A stretch of 64,000 nucleotides of DNA from Alisma plantago-aquatica (GCA_963693085.1 OY856412.1:1408880694-1408944693), one strand, 5' to 3'. Positions 11,816 to 22,878 are shown, counted from the stretch's first letter. The notes: generated by a model not told the origin, from the sequence alone. Numbers and translations: made by a program.

Positions 11816-13210
11816 TTGTTCTACAAAAGGAAATATATGCAATTTGGTCCAAAACTCAATTTTGACTTATTTGATTGATTTTGAAAAGTTGACGATATAA
11901 TTAGGACATTAATTATCGCTCCCACTATTTTGTTCAAATTGATAGCCCTCACCATCAATTCGGAAGATTGCAGCATACAATCTTCTAGTGGGTCAAGATC
12001 CATATTTCATCAAGTCATGAGTCAGCTTTGGTTGATCGCCCACAATCTTGACTATTTAGGTAGGCCATCATGCCAATTGCATCATATGCAACTCATGATG
12101 AATGAACATGCGCAACACCTTTCCATGAGCATTCCTTGCCTCTAGGCTTAGACGCTCTAAGAATCACCAGTTAAGTATAACCCAAAAGCTGACACGGTAA
12201 ACATGCACCCTGCTTTGGCAGGTCCTACATGTTTACCCTTCACACTTCCACGAGATAGACGACGCACCACTCTTTGGTGTAACGTACGCTTGGTCGATCA
12301 AGTTTTTCATGTGTGTCGCTAATGGAAGGCGAAAAAGACTTAATATTTAGATGAGGGATTTGGTTTTATAGGTACATATACATATCCAATCACCACAATA
12401 TATAGTATGTATCATATACATGCTATATCCCACAGAAAACATGCAAAATGATAAAAGCGATGATTATGGCCATCCTAATGTGATTCCTCGAGCCAAGAGG
12501 AATCACTCTCATCTAGGTCTACATCACATGCAACTTGTACAATATGAACCCTGTGCTTTGCCTTTACTGGGTTTGATCAACTCATCTTCATGATTGATCG
12601 ACTCGCCATGGCCAGTTGTCTGGGTGCCGCTAGTCGATCGGTTAGCTCCTCCAACCAATTGGTTTGCCTAGTCGTCGTGTATCTCCTCAGGTCACCACCA
12701 GCTCGTCTCGCTCCTCGATCCGGTCGTCTAGATCGCCAACTAATTGGTTCACTCCTTGAACCGATCGTCTCAGTCATCGTTAGATGTCCTTCGTACTTTG
12801 ACATTACAGGAAATAAAAGCTCTATCCTATTTTACATTTAAATTGGGAAACCCTGAGTTACATTCGGGGGGAGAAAAGGTAGGAAAGAAATCTCGAGTTA
12901 GCTCAAGTTACATCAAGAAAAGGAGGTAGGGAATCTATGCGCAAACCGAGATGCAAACAACCACATACAACCAAGAACACACACATAGGGTTTATTGGCC
13001 ATAACCACACTATACATCCACCACAAAAACCATTTAAGGGCGATGCGTATCGAGTGCATTTATATTACATATCATATATGTATATTGGGATTTGTGGATT
13101 TAGGATTGGACATGCATAAATCCAATTTTATTCGCATTATATGCAATAAATAAAGGCGACAAACCAAAATCGATCACATCGATAATCCTAAAGCATAGAG
13201 AAGTTGATGT
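11816..13210 (-). other. long leader of the gag-only copia element
   Basis: Non-coding 1.4 kb between primer-binding site and gag. The stretch 12590-12780 is dense in CGATCG/ACCGATC words, echoing the repeats in this element's LTR. No gene seen. Confidence 0.55.
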
Positions 13211-13223
13211 GGCTTTGATACCA
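13211..13223 (-). other. primer-binding site of the gag-only copia element
   Basis: Minus strand TGGTATCAAAGCC begins one base after the LTR end. It resembles the common tRNA-Met complement with one change (CAAAGC for CAGAGC). Confidence 0.75.
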
Positions 13224-13756
13224 ATGTTGGGTTTTAGGGGAGACAGAGAAGGCAGCGGAAACAAAAATTTTATTCTCCCAAACCCAAAATAAAGGAATTG
13301 CATCAATGTCTATACAATAGGAAGGATGGTTTGTGGAGACATACCTTGTCCAGAGGATTGCTCGGCGACGTTACCTCGCAGCTTGCGTGGTCTTCACCTC
13401 TGGTCTTGGATGGTGTCTGTGCAGCTCCTGGTCTCACCGGGACTGTCAGGATTGACATTTTTCCTCCGAGCGGAAGAAGTCTCCCTCCTCTGAAGTAGTC
13501 CACATGGACCACCTGGAACATCGATCTCCTTGTCCCACAAGGAATCGGAAGTAGTCACACCCTATTTTCAGCGTACTAGTCACCAACACACTCTCTTACA
13601 ACCAGTTGCTTTTCTGCAGTTGTCTTTCCCTTGTTGTGCCTCCCTTATCGGGTAGCACTTGCTCGAGCTCTCTCGGTTACCACAACCAGAGAGAACAACA
13701 ACTTGCAGAGCAACTGGTGTTCTGAGTTGTTGTTGTTGAGAAGCCCCCACTACCCC

Positions 13757-13766
13757 TATATATATA
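13757..13766 (-). promoter_or_regulatory. candidate TATA box of the copia LTR
   Basis: An alternating TATATATATA run in an otherwise GC-richer part of the LTR, read on the minus strand. The position inside the 5' LTR upstream of the leader suits the element's promoter. Inference only. Confidence 0.4.
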
Positions 13767-13859
13767 GTAGGGTCATGGGACAGGGTTCTCTACCCCAGGA
13801 AATGTGGAATTAAACAAGAGTAGAAGGGTTCAAGATTTTCCATAAAACAACCAACTTGC

Positions 13860-14310
13860 GCCAGCTGAACCGATCGGTTCACAGCCTGAAATGATCATTT
13901 CGGACCTTGAGCCAATCATTTGGGACCTGAGCGAATCGTCTGGGGCTCTGAGCCGATCGGTTCGTGGTCCTGATCCAACTCAAATTGACTTTCATATTTG
14001 TTTCTGATTAATCAAATATTAATCCTTGTCCAAATCGAATTTGTGTAAGTGGAACAAATTGTATTTGCAAAATAGTCTTCTGACTTTCCAAACGATCTTG
14101 GTTGGTCACATGAATCGATTGGTTCAACAATTGAGTCGATCGTTTCATGACACATGAGTTGATCGATTCACAACTTGAGTCGACCGGTTCACCAACCTAA
14201 GTCGATCGATTCATCCCATTAGTTGATCGATTGGGGCAACAAACTTGTGCAAATCAGTCAATCGCAGTTTGAATCAATCCAATACTCTAATCAATCGGTC
14301 CAACACCTTG
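13860..14310. repeat. irregular array of CGATCG-centred dyads in the copia LTR
   Basis: About ten variants of a unit such as GAACCGATCGGTTCAC, GAGTCGATCGTTTCA, GTTGATCGATTCAC and GTCGACCGGTTCACC, spaced roughly 25-30 bp apart in two blocks. The core CCGATCGG/TCGATCGA is self-complementary. Confidence 0.7.
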
Positions 14311-15423
14311 AACACTATGATACTGAGCTACTAAATTATTGAGTGTTTAATTGAACTACTAAACTCCTTTAGTAATCAATCTAAAGATTTTTTGTGGATA
14401 AACTCCTCTTCTAGGTTAAATCCTATGTGTGTGACCCTGAAGGTCCATTTCACGTTGGCAGTGAAAGTCCATAACACTTATGACTACACAAGAAAAGAGA
14501 GGTTCCTAGTCGCACATCAGTACTACCCAAGTGAAAAGGAAAGTTGGAGAACAACTTTCAATCCTACAATCCATGAATGGTGTTACAGTGAATGTATAAT
14601 TCCTTTGTCACTGATATCCTGAATGAACTCAAGGCATGGAACAATCATCCTTTCAATGTTCATTCACTTTCTTGATCTCAAAGTAGATTGGAGGAGATAT
14701 GTATGACATCAATATCACATACTGATTCACACATGTATGCACGTCTATCTCAATCCTACTCATCAAGTGGCCATGGATATCAAACTCCCTCAGGAGGGAC
14801 AAATCCCATATCTATCACTCACCCCTCAAAAGCCCCATGTGTCAAAGCCACCCAATCATCACCTTTATAAAAGCCCATGTTTCAGAACTGCGTTTGATGA
14901 TGTCAAAGTGTACCCAATGACATGTGTTGAGTGTAGTGATTTTAGGTCAAAGAATCACACTCACCACCATCACTGTGAGAACTGACTGTGACTACCATGT
15001 CATGGTTCCATATGTAAACTCACGGTGGGTCTGTCTGGTACACTTGTTCTCTAATAAGTACCTATGTGTTTGGTTTGATATCTCCATATCATTACTAATG
15101 AGATTTTGCCATCAACCAACACCACAATCTAGTCTTGTGTGTCATTCTTGTCTTTCTACCTTCCACAATGACATCCGACTAGGGACAAAATAAGAATGTA
15201 CAAACTCTTAGCATCTGTATGATCTCATCGTTCATGTCCTCAACCTAAAAGCATGTGTCATTGAGTATTGTCATTCTCTAGACATTCAATATGTTCTATC
15301 ATTATCTCATATGACTGAACCAGAATGAATTGGAAGCTTGCCTTTGATGTTTATCAAATCAATCTTAATGTATCCCACCAATGATCCCATGATTGGCTCT
15401 CAGGGCATACATACCAACATATT

Positions 15424-16499
15424 GGTAGATGCCTACTAGTCAACTCGAATGACATTTCTCTTTGGTACCGCCGGCTTGGTCATGTAAATATGCATCAGTT
15501 GAAGAAGTTGAGAAAAAAGGACTTGGTCAAGGGACTTCCTAAATTGGATTTTGAAAAGGATGAGGAATGCCAACCTTGTACCCAAGGAAATTAAACCAAG
15601 TCCTCCTTCAAATACAAAGGAGTCCTTCGTACTAAGAGAGCTTTTGAGCTTCTTTACATTGATCTATTTGGATCAGAACTCAATCGCTTCGTGGTTCCAA
15701 GTATTTCCTTGTTATTGTCAATGATTTTTCTAGATATACTTGGACCTTCTTTCTCATTTCTAAAAGTGATAGGCTTGATGTTTTCTCGAGCTTTTGCAAA
15801 TGAGTTGAGAATCAAGCTTCTTGTCGCATTATTTCCATCTATAGTGACAATGGGGGAGAATTTGAAAATGACCTTTTTCAACGATTTTGTCAAGAATCAT
15901 GTTATGCGCATAACTTCTCTTCACCTCAAACATCTCAAAAAAATGTGGTTGTAGAGAGGAAGAATAGGTCTTTATAGGAGATGTCTAGGACCATGCTTCT
16001 AGAGTATGATACTCCTTAGAAGTTTTGGGCTGAAATTGTCAGTACCTCATATTTTGTGCAAAATCGGGTTTTTACTCATCCTTCACTGAAGAAAACCCCC
16101 TATGAGCTATGGCATGGTAGGAATTCTTCTATAGAGTACTTCCATGTTCTCGGATTTCCTTGTTTTATTTTGAATACGAAATACTCTCTTGACAAGTTTG
16201 ATCTGAAATCTTATAAGGCTTTCTTTCTTGGCAATAGCACTACTAGAAAGGCTTATGGAGTTTTTAATGTTGACCTTGCTAAAGTAGAAGAATCCATTAA
16301 TATAAAGTTTATTGAGACTAATCCCTATATTCCCAAAGATATTATTCCAAATGATGATGTTGTAGGTGAAGTAATTCCTATTCTAAAAGAGCTCAACATC
16401 ACCCAAAAGGGAAAAGAGATGGCGACTCAAGAAGAAGAGAAAGATGATGAAAAGAAGGATCCAACCCCCGGTTTGCAAAGAATCATCCAAATGATCTAA
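15424..16499 (+). pseudogene. integrase of the SIRE-like copia element (broken)
   Basis: The zinc-binding part begins at the edge: SLWYRRLGHVNMHQLKKL gives the two histidines and CQPC the two cysteines (15585 area). The core has LLYIDLFGS for the first Asp, YSDNGGEFEND for the second and VVERKNR for the Glu. Multiple stops (after CTQGN, after DLFGS and others) and changes of frame, for example near 15770 and 15955-16055, break it. From 16056 an open stretch of 147 codons covers the C-terminal part (KTPYELWHGR, HVLGFPCFILN). The frame then reaches a stop before the polymerase. Confidence 0.8.
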
Positions 16500-16559
16500 T
16501 TTTAGGTGATCTAGTTGAATGAGTGAAGACGGGTGCTGCATTCAACAAAGAACAATCCA

Positions 16560-17613
16560 ACAACGCCTTCATCTCACAACTCGAGCCTAAGAATGTCAAG
16601 GAAGCTCTTAGGGATGAAGAATGGATCCTATCTATGTAAGAGGAATTGGAGCTATTCATAAAGAATAAAATTTGGACCCTTGTGCCAAGACCAAGTTATA
16701 GAAAGATCATTAGAACCAAATGGTTCAACCGCAACAAGCTTGATGAAAGCGGAAAAGTGGTAAGGATCAAAGCAAGCAAACAAAAGATGGGAACTTCATC
16801 AACCAAGGCAAGTACACAAGTGAACTACTTAAACACTTTGGGATGGAGAACACCAAACCGATGGACACACCCATGTTAAACACCACCAAACTTGATAAAT
16901 ATGAAGAAGGTGAAAAGGTAGATGAGAAGCTCTATAGAGGTATGATTGGAAGTTTACTTTACTTAACTACCTCTAGACCTAATATAATGTTTAGTGTTGG
17001 TTTGTGTGCTCTCTTTCAATCAAATCCTAAGAAATTACATCTTATATCTCTTAAGAGGATTTTAAGGTACTTAGCCAAAACCCAAAATTTTGGACTATGG
17101 TATTCCAATTCAAGGGACTGTACTCTTATTGCTTATAGTGATGTGGATTATGTAGGGTGCTTGATTGATATAAAGTGCACAAGTGGCACTTGTTTCCTCC
17201 TAGGACCATGCTTGGTGTCTTGGTTCTCCAAGAAATAGAGAATAGTGGCATTATCAACCATCGAGGCTGAATACATTGTAGACGAGAATTGTTATGCCCA
17301 GGTTCTATGGACAAAGAAAATGCTCCAAGACTTTAACATTCATTTTGATGCTTCTCCTATCTATTATGATATAACTAGTGCAATTAACTTGTTATACAAT
17401 CCTATCTTGCACAGTAGAGCTAAACATATAGAGGTTCACCATCATTTTCTCTATGATCACATTGCCAAGAAGGATATCTATATCACTCATGTGGATACGG
17501 AAATTCAGTTGGCAGATATTTTCACTAAACCTCTAGCTAGAGAGAAATTAAACTTTATTAGATCAAAATTTCTTATAGTTGCTTTGAATGAATCTTATAT
17601 GCCTTCTAGCTAG
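16560..17613 (+). pseudogene. reverse transcriptase (core deleted) and RNase H of the SIRE-like element
   Basis: The N-terminal polymerase block is present (ELFIKNKIWTLVPRP, IRTKWFNRNKLDESG, 16646-16770). At about 16779 the sequence jumps from VVRIKASKQ to DGNFINQGKYTSELLKHFGM, sequence that belongs after the palm domain. The catalytic YVDD and surrounding core, perhaps 180 residues, are missing. What follows is intact-looking: GSLLYLTTSRPNIMFSV, RNase H with AYSDVDYVGC, STSG-type CTSGTCFLL, WFSKK, STIEAEY and HSRAKHIEVHHHF, ending at 17613. A TAG at 17236-17238 replaces the usual glutamine after WFSKK. Confidence 0.82.
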
Positions 17614-18222
17614 TTGTCATCTATCCTACATGTCTTGTCTCTATTTTAATCATCTTTGCTTTCTATTTTTCTAAAAATCCATTGTTCGTGTTCATTTTTG
17701 CCTTGCTTTTCTCTTATTTTTGGGTATTTTTTTGCAAACACATGTTTTATCACAAAATAGTACCCAATGATGAGTGATATGTGCCTAAGTATGTTTAATA
17801 TACATAATGGACTTGAGAAATATATTTAATTAGCACTCTAATGGCTAGAAATTAAGTCTGTTAGTTTTAGGTTAGTTTGACCATCGATCGAGTTGCCAAC
17901 TCGACCGATCGATGGCCGAGAACTCTTTTAAAAAGCCAATTGGTCGAGTTTCCAAGTTCACAAAACTCGACCGACGGCCAGGCTGGAACATTCTTAAGTT
18001 GAGTTCGGCTAACTATTCTCCCTCTCAAATAGCGAAAAGTCAACCGATTCCATCTCACTTAGCCCTAAATTCTCCACCCTTGCCCTTCCCTACCTCAACC
18101 TAGCCCTACTCTGAGCTAGCTAGACCATCCTTAACCTTCCCCCTTCCTAAACATAGGCGTGTGGATGTTTTTGGTAGTTCATTTCTTGCTCTTATTTCCT
18201 CTTTCCTTTCTATTTTATCTCC
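17614..18222 (+). other. spacer between pol and third ORF, with a 35-bp palindrome
   Basis: No gene. At 17881-17915 the sequence is nearly its own reverse complement: left arm CCATCGATCG, centre AGTTGCCAACTCGAC, right arm CGATCGATGG. A second, looser dyad follows at 17940-17975 (GTCGAGTT ... AACTCGACCGAC). The rest is T-rich. Confidence 0.6.
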
Positions 18223-19888
18223 ATGGATTCAAATAGAAGGAAGAGAGCCACCCCTACCAATGCACCATCCTCTTCTTCATCTTCCCGCTTGATCCCTTTT
18301 GATGAGACTCTCTGTCTCAAATGAGGTTGTTAATAGGTATAAGGACCTCCTTCCATAGAATACGTTCCCTTTTTACACCCTTTTTGAGCTGAGACCTAGA
18401 CGCCAAGAGGTCATAGATGAAGTAGCTGAGCTGCTACACGTTGACCATCTCTCAGCCCTCGGTCTTGAATGCACATGCTATAACAATTCCATAACTAGAA
18501 CAAAAGTGGTTCACGAATTTTATGTGAATTTGTGTTGGAATTACGACACCCTTGTACCCCCTCCTAATACTCAAGTGATTCTAACGTCTATGATAGCCGA
18601 GAAGAAACTCCAAGTCTTAGAGGATACTTTGAGCATCTTTTTCTCAGGTACCGATGGGACTGACACCTGGCATAAGTATTACAACGAGTATTTTGACCTT
18701 CTTAACCCTGAGGCATTCTACAAGCAATACAATCTAACTCTTCCTAAGATTCAACATTATTTGCAGAAGCCTCAATTCCCCTACAGGAAGAAGAGCAATC
18801 TTCCCTCCTCTTCCTTAGATCTTAAGAGGCGCATCCTTTCCCTAGTTGTTAACTGCAACATCCATCTGAAGAAAAATCAAACAAATATTGTAGAGAACAC
18901 TGTGGTGATCATGTACTATCTCTTATAGAATGTTCGAGTCAAGTGGTCTAGATACATCCTCCACCATATGACTTGCTTTGACTCAGGCAAGAATACCCAT
19001 GGCACCCACCCTCCCTACCCTGCCCTGATCTGTGGTCTATTTCAGTTTGTCACTAAAAAATCTCTTTTCCATGACTTTCATCACAGACCTACTCGAAAAG
19101 GAGTTTGTATCAGTGAGACCACTATTTAGAAGTTTGAGCCTATCCTCTCCTCCACCACACCCGGTTCCTCTGCTTCTACCCCTGCCACTACCTGTACCCA
19201 AGCACCTCCACCTCCTCAGCCTACCCAACCTACCTGTGCCTTGTTTCATGTTTTCAATGAAGCCTTCATGGAATATATGATACATCAACATGCATACAAC
19301 CTCTAATTCTAGGAAAACCTGCATCAGGACTTATGTTTAATCACGTCCAACATGAACATGTCTTGTTCACACCCCTACCCAACCTACCAACCCTACTCGG
19401 GAAGTGATTATGCATCCTATGAATACACTCATTTTTACCCTACCCCTCCACCTAAACCTTATGCTACTGCTACATCCTCTGCTGCTAGTAGACCTACTCC
19501 TGTTGTGCTACCTCTTCCTGTTAGCTCCTTGGCCACTCTGCTTTCTAGCCTCAATACTTATTCTCCTTCCTTCCCATAGACCAATCAGCTCCATGCTCTT
19601 GGTATGTCTTGGGATGAGCAGAATGTACATTGGCCCAGTCATGGCTTCAATCCCTCTATTGATGAAGAGATGCCCAACCAGGATAATGAGGAAGTTGTTG
19701 ATGCTGCCGAGGCTGTTGATGATGGTGAGGAAGATGGTTCTGCATCTGACGATGATGATGGCTCTGGTGGCTTTGCTGGTGAACCCGGTGATGAAGGTGA
19801 TGATGTTGCACCTTCAAACAAAGATGATGACTATGAGCCCGATGCTGAGGATGATGATGTTGTTAATATAGATAGCTTATATGTCTAG
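18223..19888 (+). pseudogene. third, env-like ORF of the SIRE-like element (broken)
   Basis: A gene of about 555 codons after pol, as in SIRE elements, where it is called envelope-like on position; its function is unproven. It starts at ATG 18223 (MDSNRRKRATP). Conserved-looking text includes RYKDLLP, FELRPRRQEVIDEVAELLH, VVHEFYVNL and LQKPQFPYRK. The middle is Pro/Thr-rich (about 19130-19580) and the C-terminus is a strongly acidic Asp/Glu tail (19660-19870). Breaks: a one-base frame change near 18318, TAG at 18356-18358 (TGG in origin), TAG at 18926-18928, and a few later stops. No clear signal peptide or membrane segment was seen, so an envelope role is not supported by sequence. Confidence 0.7.
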
Positions 19889-20571
19889 TTGTTCTTAGTT
19901 TTTAGTCTAGTTTACTGATCTTATATATCTTTCTAGGCTATTTTGTATTAGAAACATCTGGGCACAAAATCTAAGTTGTACTATTTTATCATCTTAGTTT
20001 TCATCATTTTGGCTTCATAGTTGTTTTATGAGAACTTGCATTTTGGGTTGTAATCTAATTCTATGCACTCTTACTCTTTGATCTGTTATATCTTATGATT
20101 TAGTGCAATGTTTCACGATATTTTAATTATGACTTAGCTTGTTTGTTTCTCTCATCTCTTTTTGGTGTATGTTTTGAGATTCCATGTTATGGATATATTT
20201 TTGGTTGCACTTGGAGAAGAGCTATTTTTATGCTTTTCTACCCCCCTTCCTTTTTGATAATGCCAAAAGGGGGAGAGAATTTTTCAATGTTTTGAAGCTC
20301 AACCATATTTCTATTACTGCCTATGTGATCTTTTTCTTATTCATTATATGCTTTATCATGTGACTTGCTAAAGGACCATATAGTATGCATGTGTTATATT
20401 TCTTTGTGTAGATAGACTAACTATGCAAGTTAAAGTAAGCATAGATTGAGGGGGGCAATTCACATTGTTCAAATCTTGAATCCCCTTACAATCCACAAGG
20501 CAAATGTATAATTTCAATATCCTTTTCAATATGATTGAGGAATGGTTTGTCATTGTCAAAATGGGGGAGAA
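19889..20571 (+). other. 3' non-coding region with purine tracts of the SIRE-like element
   Basis: Three purine runs occur: AAAAGGGGGAGAGAA near 20265, GATTGAGGGGGGCAA near 20445, and AAAATGGGGGAGAA (20558-20571) which directly precedes the LTR and is the likely plus-strand primer. Repeated purine tracts in this place are usual for SIRE elements. No gene seen. Confidence 0.7.
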
Positions 20572-20900
20572 TGTAGACCTAAGGGTTATACATTGCCCAT
20601 ATTTTGATAATGTCTTAACCATTTCATTCCTATGTATCTAATATGTTTGTTCAAGATTGATTTCAGGCTTTAGGAACATGAAAAGGATCAAATTACATAA
20701 GCCCTAGCTTGTCCAAGTTCAAGTCAAATTTAATGCAAGCATGCTATTTGGGAAATTACTCCAAATGACCGTAGAAGAATTTCGTAATCACTTGTATTGA
20801 TGATATGACTTGTAACTAAGATGAGAAAAATATGTGGGACACTTAATACCAAGGTTTAATCACCCAAAAGTCAACTAAGAAAATTGATCACAAGTTGTTC

Positions 20901-21120
20901 ATCGGTTGAGTTGGAAACTCGACCGATCCTATGATGGATTTTTTGAAGATGAATGATTGGTTGAGTTGTAGACTCATAGAACTCGACTGACCGACTCATT
21001 GAGAAAACTCAATTTTAGCTCATCGTTCTAGTTCCCCAGGACAAACTCGATCGATAGTTTAAAAATTGGCTTTGTGTTTTAGTTGATCAGCCGAGTTACC
21101 TTTATTGAAACTCGACCGAA
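20901..21120. repeat. four GAGTT...AACTCGACCGA dyads in the SIRE LTR
   Basis: The clearest is 20901-20927: ATCGGTTGAGTT, then GG, then AAACTCGACCGAT. Others at 20953-20990, 21030-21058 and 21083-21120 are looser. The same motif recurs at 17881 in this element and at 38427 and 38616 in an unrelated gypsy element. Confidence 0.65.
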
Positions 21121-21257
21121 TGTACTGTACGAAAAATACAGAAAAAGTGATTATAACCATTGGTGACTTGTTTTGGGTGAAAATAGATCTGTTGCATTGT
21201 GGAAAATGGCTATATTTCGATCCCAAGTGATCCCCAACTCAAGGGATCACCCTCAGC

Positions 21258-21265
21258 TATAAATA
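21258..21265 (+). promoter_or_regulatory. TATA box of the SIRE-like LTR
   Basis: TATAAATA at the expected U3/R position, followed about 30-40 bp later by the likely transcription start region. It lies downstream of the dyad cluster at 20901-21120, which would put those dyads in the promoter. Confidence 0.5.
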
Positions 21266-22039
21266 GGACCCCTTGGAGCTCATTCCAAGTTTGCTCATTC
21301 ACGCTATTCAAAGTCCTTGCTATAGTTGAGTGTTCTACAACTCCTTGATCCCCTTTCTCTCTCTAGTTTAAACTTCATTTTCATGATTGTGAGTGAGTTA
21401 GGTATATTGTAAGAGAGCTCCACTCTTGTGCATGTAAATCTCTCATCTTCTCCTACTTCCCTATCGCCTTCTTACATGAAGAAAAGGTGAAACAAGCTTC
21501 CTCAAGTGAAGAAGGAGTTGTATCTAGTCCTCTTCAAGGTTGATGAAGAGGTAGTGATCTTATCCAAGTGAAGGAGAAGGCAAAGGTTGAAGATCCAAGA
21601 GGAGTGGTAAAGTCCTTGAAGGCGGAAAACTTGTGCTTGAGTGGATAAGACCTTGTTGAAGGTTGAAGACTCTTGCAAAGGGGGTAAGTCCTTGGTAAGG
21701 TGGATACTCCTTGTGGTTGGATGGGTAATTCCTTTGGTGGTCTTGTGTTGTAACTCATATTGGTGATAATATAGAGAAAACCACTTGCAAAGTCCTAGAG
21801 GTTGACCTCTCTAGGTAGTTGACTAACTCACTTCTAATTTGAAGTATGGAACCACTCTACATCCCTTTGTCAAGTGCTTGCTATCATTCTCTCTCATCCT
21901 TTCTATGCTTGTTAGATAGGACTTCAAATTGTACTTAAGCTATTGCTTTAAACTTGATATAATTTGAAGGTCTAATCTTTTTTGTGAGAAATTTTGTAGC
22001 TCTATTCACCCCCCTCTAGAGCCCTTACATCCAACAACA

Positions 22040-22556
22040 ATGAAGAAGCTACATGTAGATATTCCATTTCTTTATGCTCTTGCAGAAATTCCTTCTTGGA
22101 CTAAGTTCTTTAAGACTCTCCTCACTTGCAAGTACTTAAGCAAGGATGTAGATACTGATAAATTAGCATGGAAGACATCAGACATTTTGTAGAGAAAGAT
22201 TTCTAAGAAGCAAAAAGATTCTAAATCTTTTGCCATGACTTGTTTTGTTGTGGACACCACATGCAGAAAAGGCTTATATGATCTTGGGGCAAGAATTTTT
22301 ATTATTCCCTACTTCTTATGCAAGAGACTATACTTCACCACTGACATCCTTCCCACTAGCATTGTGATTCAACTTGTAACTTCTTCTATGACTACCCCTA
22401 TGGGTATTGTTGAGGACATCCCTGTGGGAGTGAGTGACAAATCATATTTCCCTTGTGACTTTGCCATCATGGACATCAAGGAGGATCTACAATATCCTAT
22501 CATTTATGTCATCCTTTCCTTGAAACTACTCGCACACTCATTGATGTTGAAGTGAA
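22040..22556 (+). pseudogene. gag C-terminal part and protease of the Athila/Tat-like element (broken)
   Basis: The text MKKLHVDIPFLYALAEIPSW matches the block just before protease in Athila/Tat elements. A TAG at about 22190 interrupts it. Protease is readable from 22235 in one open stretch: CFVVDTTCRKGLYDLGARIF contains the DLGA active site, then VIQLVTSSMTTPMGIVEDIPV and FPCDFAIMDIKEDLQYPII. The frame ends at 22553-22555. The core Asp is kept, but the truncation and stops make it non-functional. Confidence 0.78.
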
Positions 22557-22878
22557 GTAAGTATCTTGACATTGAGGCTTGGGACATACACTATTGACTT
22601 CAAGGTCTTTATGAGTCTAAAGGGTCCCTCCTTTTAGGAGAAATGCTATTTGATTGATTGTGTTGACAAAATGGAACAAATATGGAAAGAGAACCCTACT
22701 TACAAAGACACTCTATAGACTGCACTCGTCAATGCCAAGGCTCATGAACTAAATGATAAACAAGTGGAGAAATGTTCCCTCTCATAAACTCTACTGAGGA
22801 AGATCTGGAGGCTGAATTTGAATATCTGAAGTTCGTCTCTATGATTAACAACAAGACTAGGATCCTACTACACCAAAG

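Larger units (their letters stand above)
8100..15419 (-). mobile_element. gag-only Ty1/copia element (non-autonomous)
   Basis: Minus-strand element: 5' LTR 15419-13225, primer-binding site 13223-13211, long leader, copia-type gag 11815-10955, 2.3 kb with no recognisable pol, purine tract 8610-8596, and a 3' LTR fragment 8595-8100 cut off by the gypsy element. The two LTR pieces align over about 495 bp with roughly 9% differences by eye, so it is old. The internal part is only 4.6 kb and lacks protease, integrase and polymerase, matching the published idea of terminal-repeat elements that keep only GAG. It sits in the integrase region of a SIRE-like element, right edge 15419/15420. Confidence 0.75.
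13225..15419 (-). repeat. 5' LTR (2.2 kb) of the gag-only copia element
   Basis: Ends are TGTTGG and CCAACA, a perfect 6-bp terminal inverted repeat. One side meets the primer-binding site and the other the SIRE integrase sequence. The outer 495 bp match the 3' LTR fragment at 8100-8595. The LTR holds a TATA-like run at 13757-13766 and an irregular repeat of GAGTCGATCGRTTCA-like units at 13860-14310. Confidence 0.82.
15420..22029 (+). mobile_element. SIRE/Maximus-like Ty1/copia element, 5'-truncated, with a third (env-like) ORF
   Basis: Plus-strand element. It enters at 15420 inside the integrase zinc-binding part, because the gag-only copia element interrupts it there. It continues with integrase, a reverse transcriptase missing its core, RNase H, a separate third ORF (18223-19888), a 3' non-coding stretch with several purine tracts, and a 3' LTR (20572-22029). 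Pol order (integrase before polymerase) is copia. A large extra ORF after pol, purine runs such as AAAAGGGGGAGAGAA, and the pol motifs are typical of the SIRE/Maximus lineage. It lies in the gag region of an Athila/Tat-like element. Confidence 0.8.
20572..22029 (+). repeat. 3' LTR (1.46 kb) of the SIRE-like element
   Basis: It begins TGTAGACCTAAGGG right after the purine tract and ends CCCTTACA, giving TGTA...TACA ends. The next base starts Athila/Tat gag-protease coding sequence, which supports the right boundary. It holds four AACTCGACCGA-type dyads (20901-21120) and a TATA box at 21258. The late part (ATTCACCCCCCTCTAG) is like other SIRE LTR ends. The 5' LTR is outside the window. Confidence 0.72.

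Noticed and set aside
15654..15893. 79-codon minus-strand frame
   Set aside because: It is the antisense shadow of the SIRE-like integrase, whose plus-strand motifs are clear.
19404..19871. 155-codon frame very rich in Met and Leu
   Set aside because: It is the shifted-frame shadow of the acidic, GAT/GAG-rich tail of the third ORF.
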